Below, piece by piece: positions 13,054-13,125 of a DNA stretch of 13,125 nucleotides. Position 1 is the stretch's first letter. Every line of letters begins with the position of its first letter. The DNA is taken from contig CAAHET010000006.1 in the NCBI GenBank assembly GCA_900772565.1, forward strand, positions 1-13,125, written 5' to 3'. A program made the position numbers and the translations under genes. Under the pieces are notes generated by a model, which saw only the letters and a program-made list of their open reading frames with translations, was not told the DNA's origin and did no database searches. The DNA comes from an uncultured Faecalibacterium sp. (GTDB lineage Bacteria > Bacillota > Clostridia > Oscillospirales > Ruminococcaceae).

Positions 13054-13125
13054 GCAAAGTTCCCGGCAGCGCTCTTGGCTCTCCCTTTGGGAGAGCTGGC
13101 AAAGCCGTAGGCTTTGACTGAGAGG
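13054..13125 (+). repeat. Two-hairpin intergenic repeat, copy R9 (cut by window end)
   Basis: The core from 13077 has CTCTCCC-ttt-GGGAGAG, hairpin 2 CAAAGCC-gta-GGCTTTG, and the tail TGACTGAGAGG, where the window stops. Hairpin 1 and the lead-in are almost identical to R1 at the other end, while hairpin 2 differs completely. The stretch 12854-13125 holds no gene. Confidence 0.8.

Noticed and set aside
12857..13117. 86-codon plus-strand frame after the DUF308 gene
   Set aside because: It is made entirely of repeats R7-R9 read as protein, with no domain.

Overview
The window looks like chromosomal DNA of a GC-rich Firmicute. The protein flavour (Clostridia-type PheA, DUF624, DUF308 and MATE proteins), the AGGAGG-type ribosome sites and the dense intergenic hairpin repeats suggest the Oscillospiraceae (Faecalibacterium/Subdoligranulum/Gemmiger group). 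That placement is inferred from style only. Two divergent gene blocks are separated by a promoter region at 7262-7479.

Minus strand, 7261 down to 201. The first unit is plsC (lysophosphatidate acyltransferase), a membrane-anchored protein of unknown function, and a 56-residue protein. It ends in a hairpin-repeat block and a long terminator-like hairpin (5315-5375). The second unit starts at a good extended -10 promoter (5212-5240) and is a tight aromatic amino acid operon: pheA - aroB - aroC - aroE/aroK fusion - aroQ, with junctions of 3 bp or less or overlapping. Together the genes cover dehydroquinate synthesis and dehydration, shikimate formation and phosphorylation, chorismate synthesis, and prephenate/phenylpyruvate formation. 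DAHP synthase and EPSP synthase are not in the window. The AroQ protein is odd: it aligns without gaps to type II dehydroquinases but lacks the catalytic Tyr, its partner Arg and the general-acid His.

Plus strand, 7480 to 12853. The first group is a DUF624/YesL-like membrane protein, a cytoplasmic C39-like protein that has lost its catalytic Cys and His (a probable pseudopeptidase), and a cytidylate-kinase-like P-loop kinase. A repeat block follows, then a MATE-family exporter and a DUF308/HdeD-like six-helix membrane protein.

The most striking non-coding feature is a family of about eleven short two-hairpin repeats (about 45-50 bp each). They cluster in four blocks (1-178, 5385-5562, 10484-10669, 12865-13125), each lying just downstream of a transcription unit's last stop codon. 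The second stem differs in sequence from copy to copy but stays self-complementary in nearly all copies, which points to selection on structure. Two copies carry another family member inside them at the same internal position. Two blocks share an inverted-pair layout around a conserved spacer of about 40 bp.
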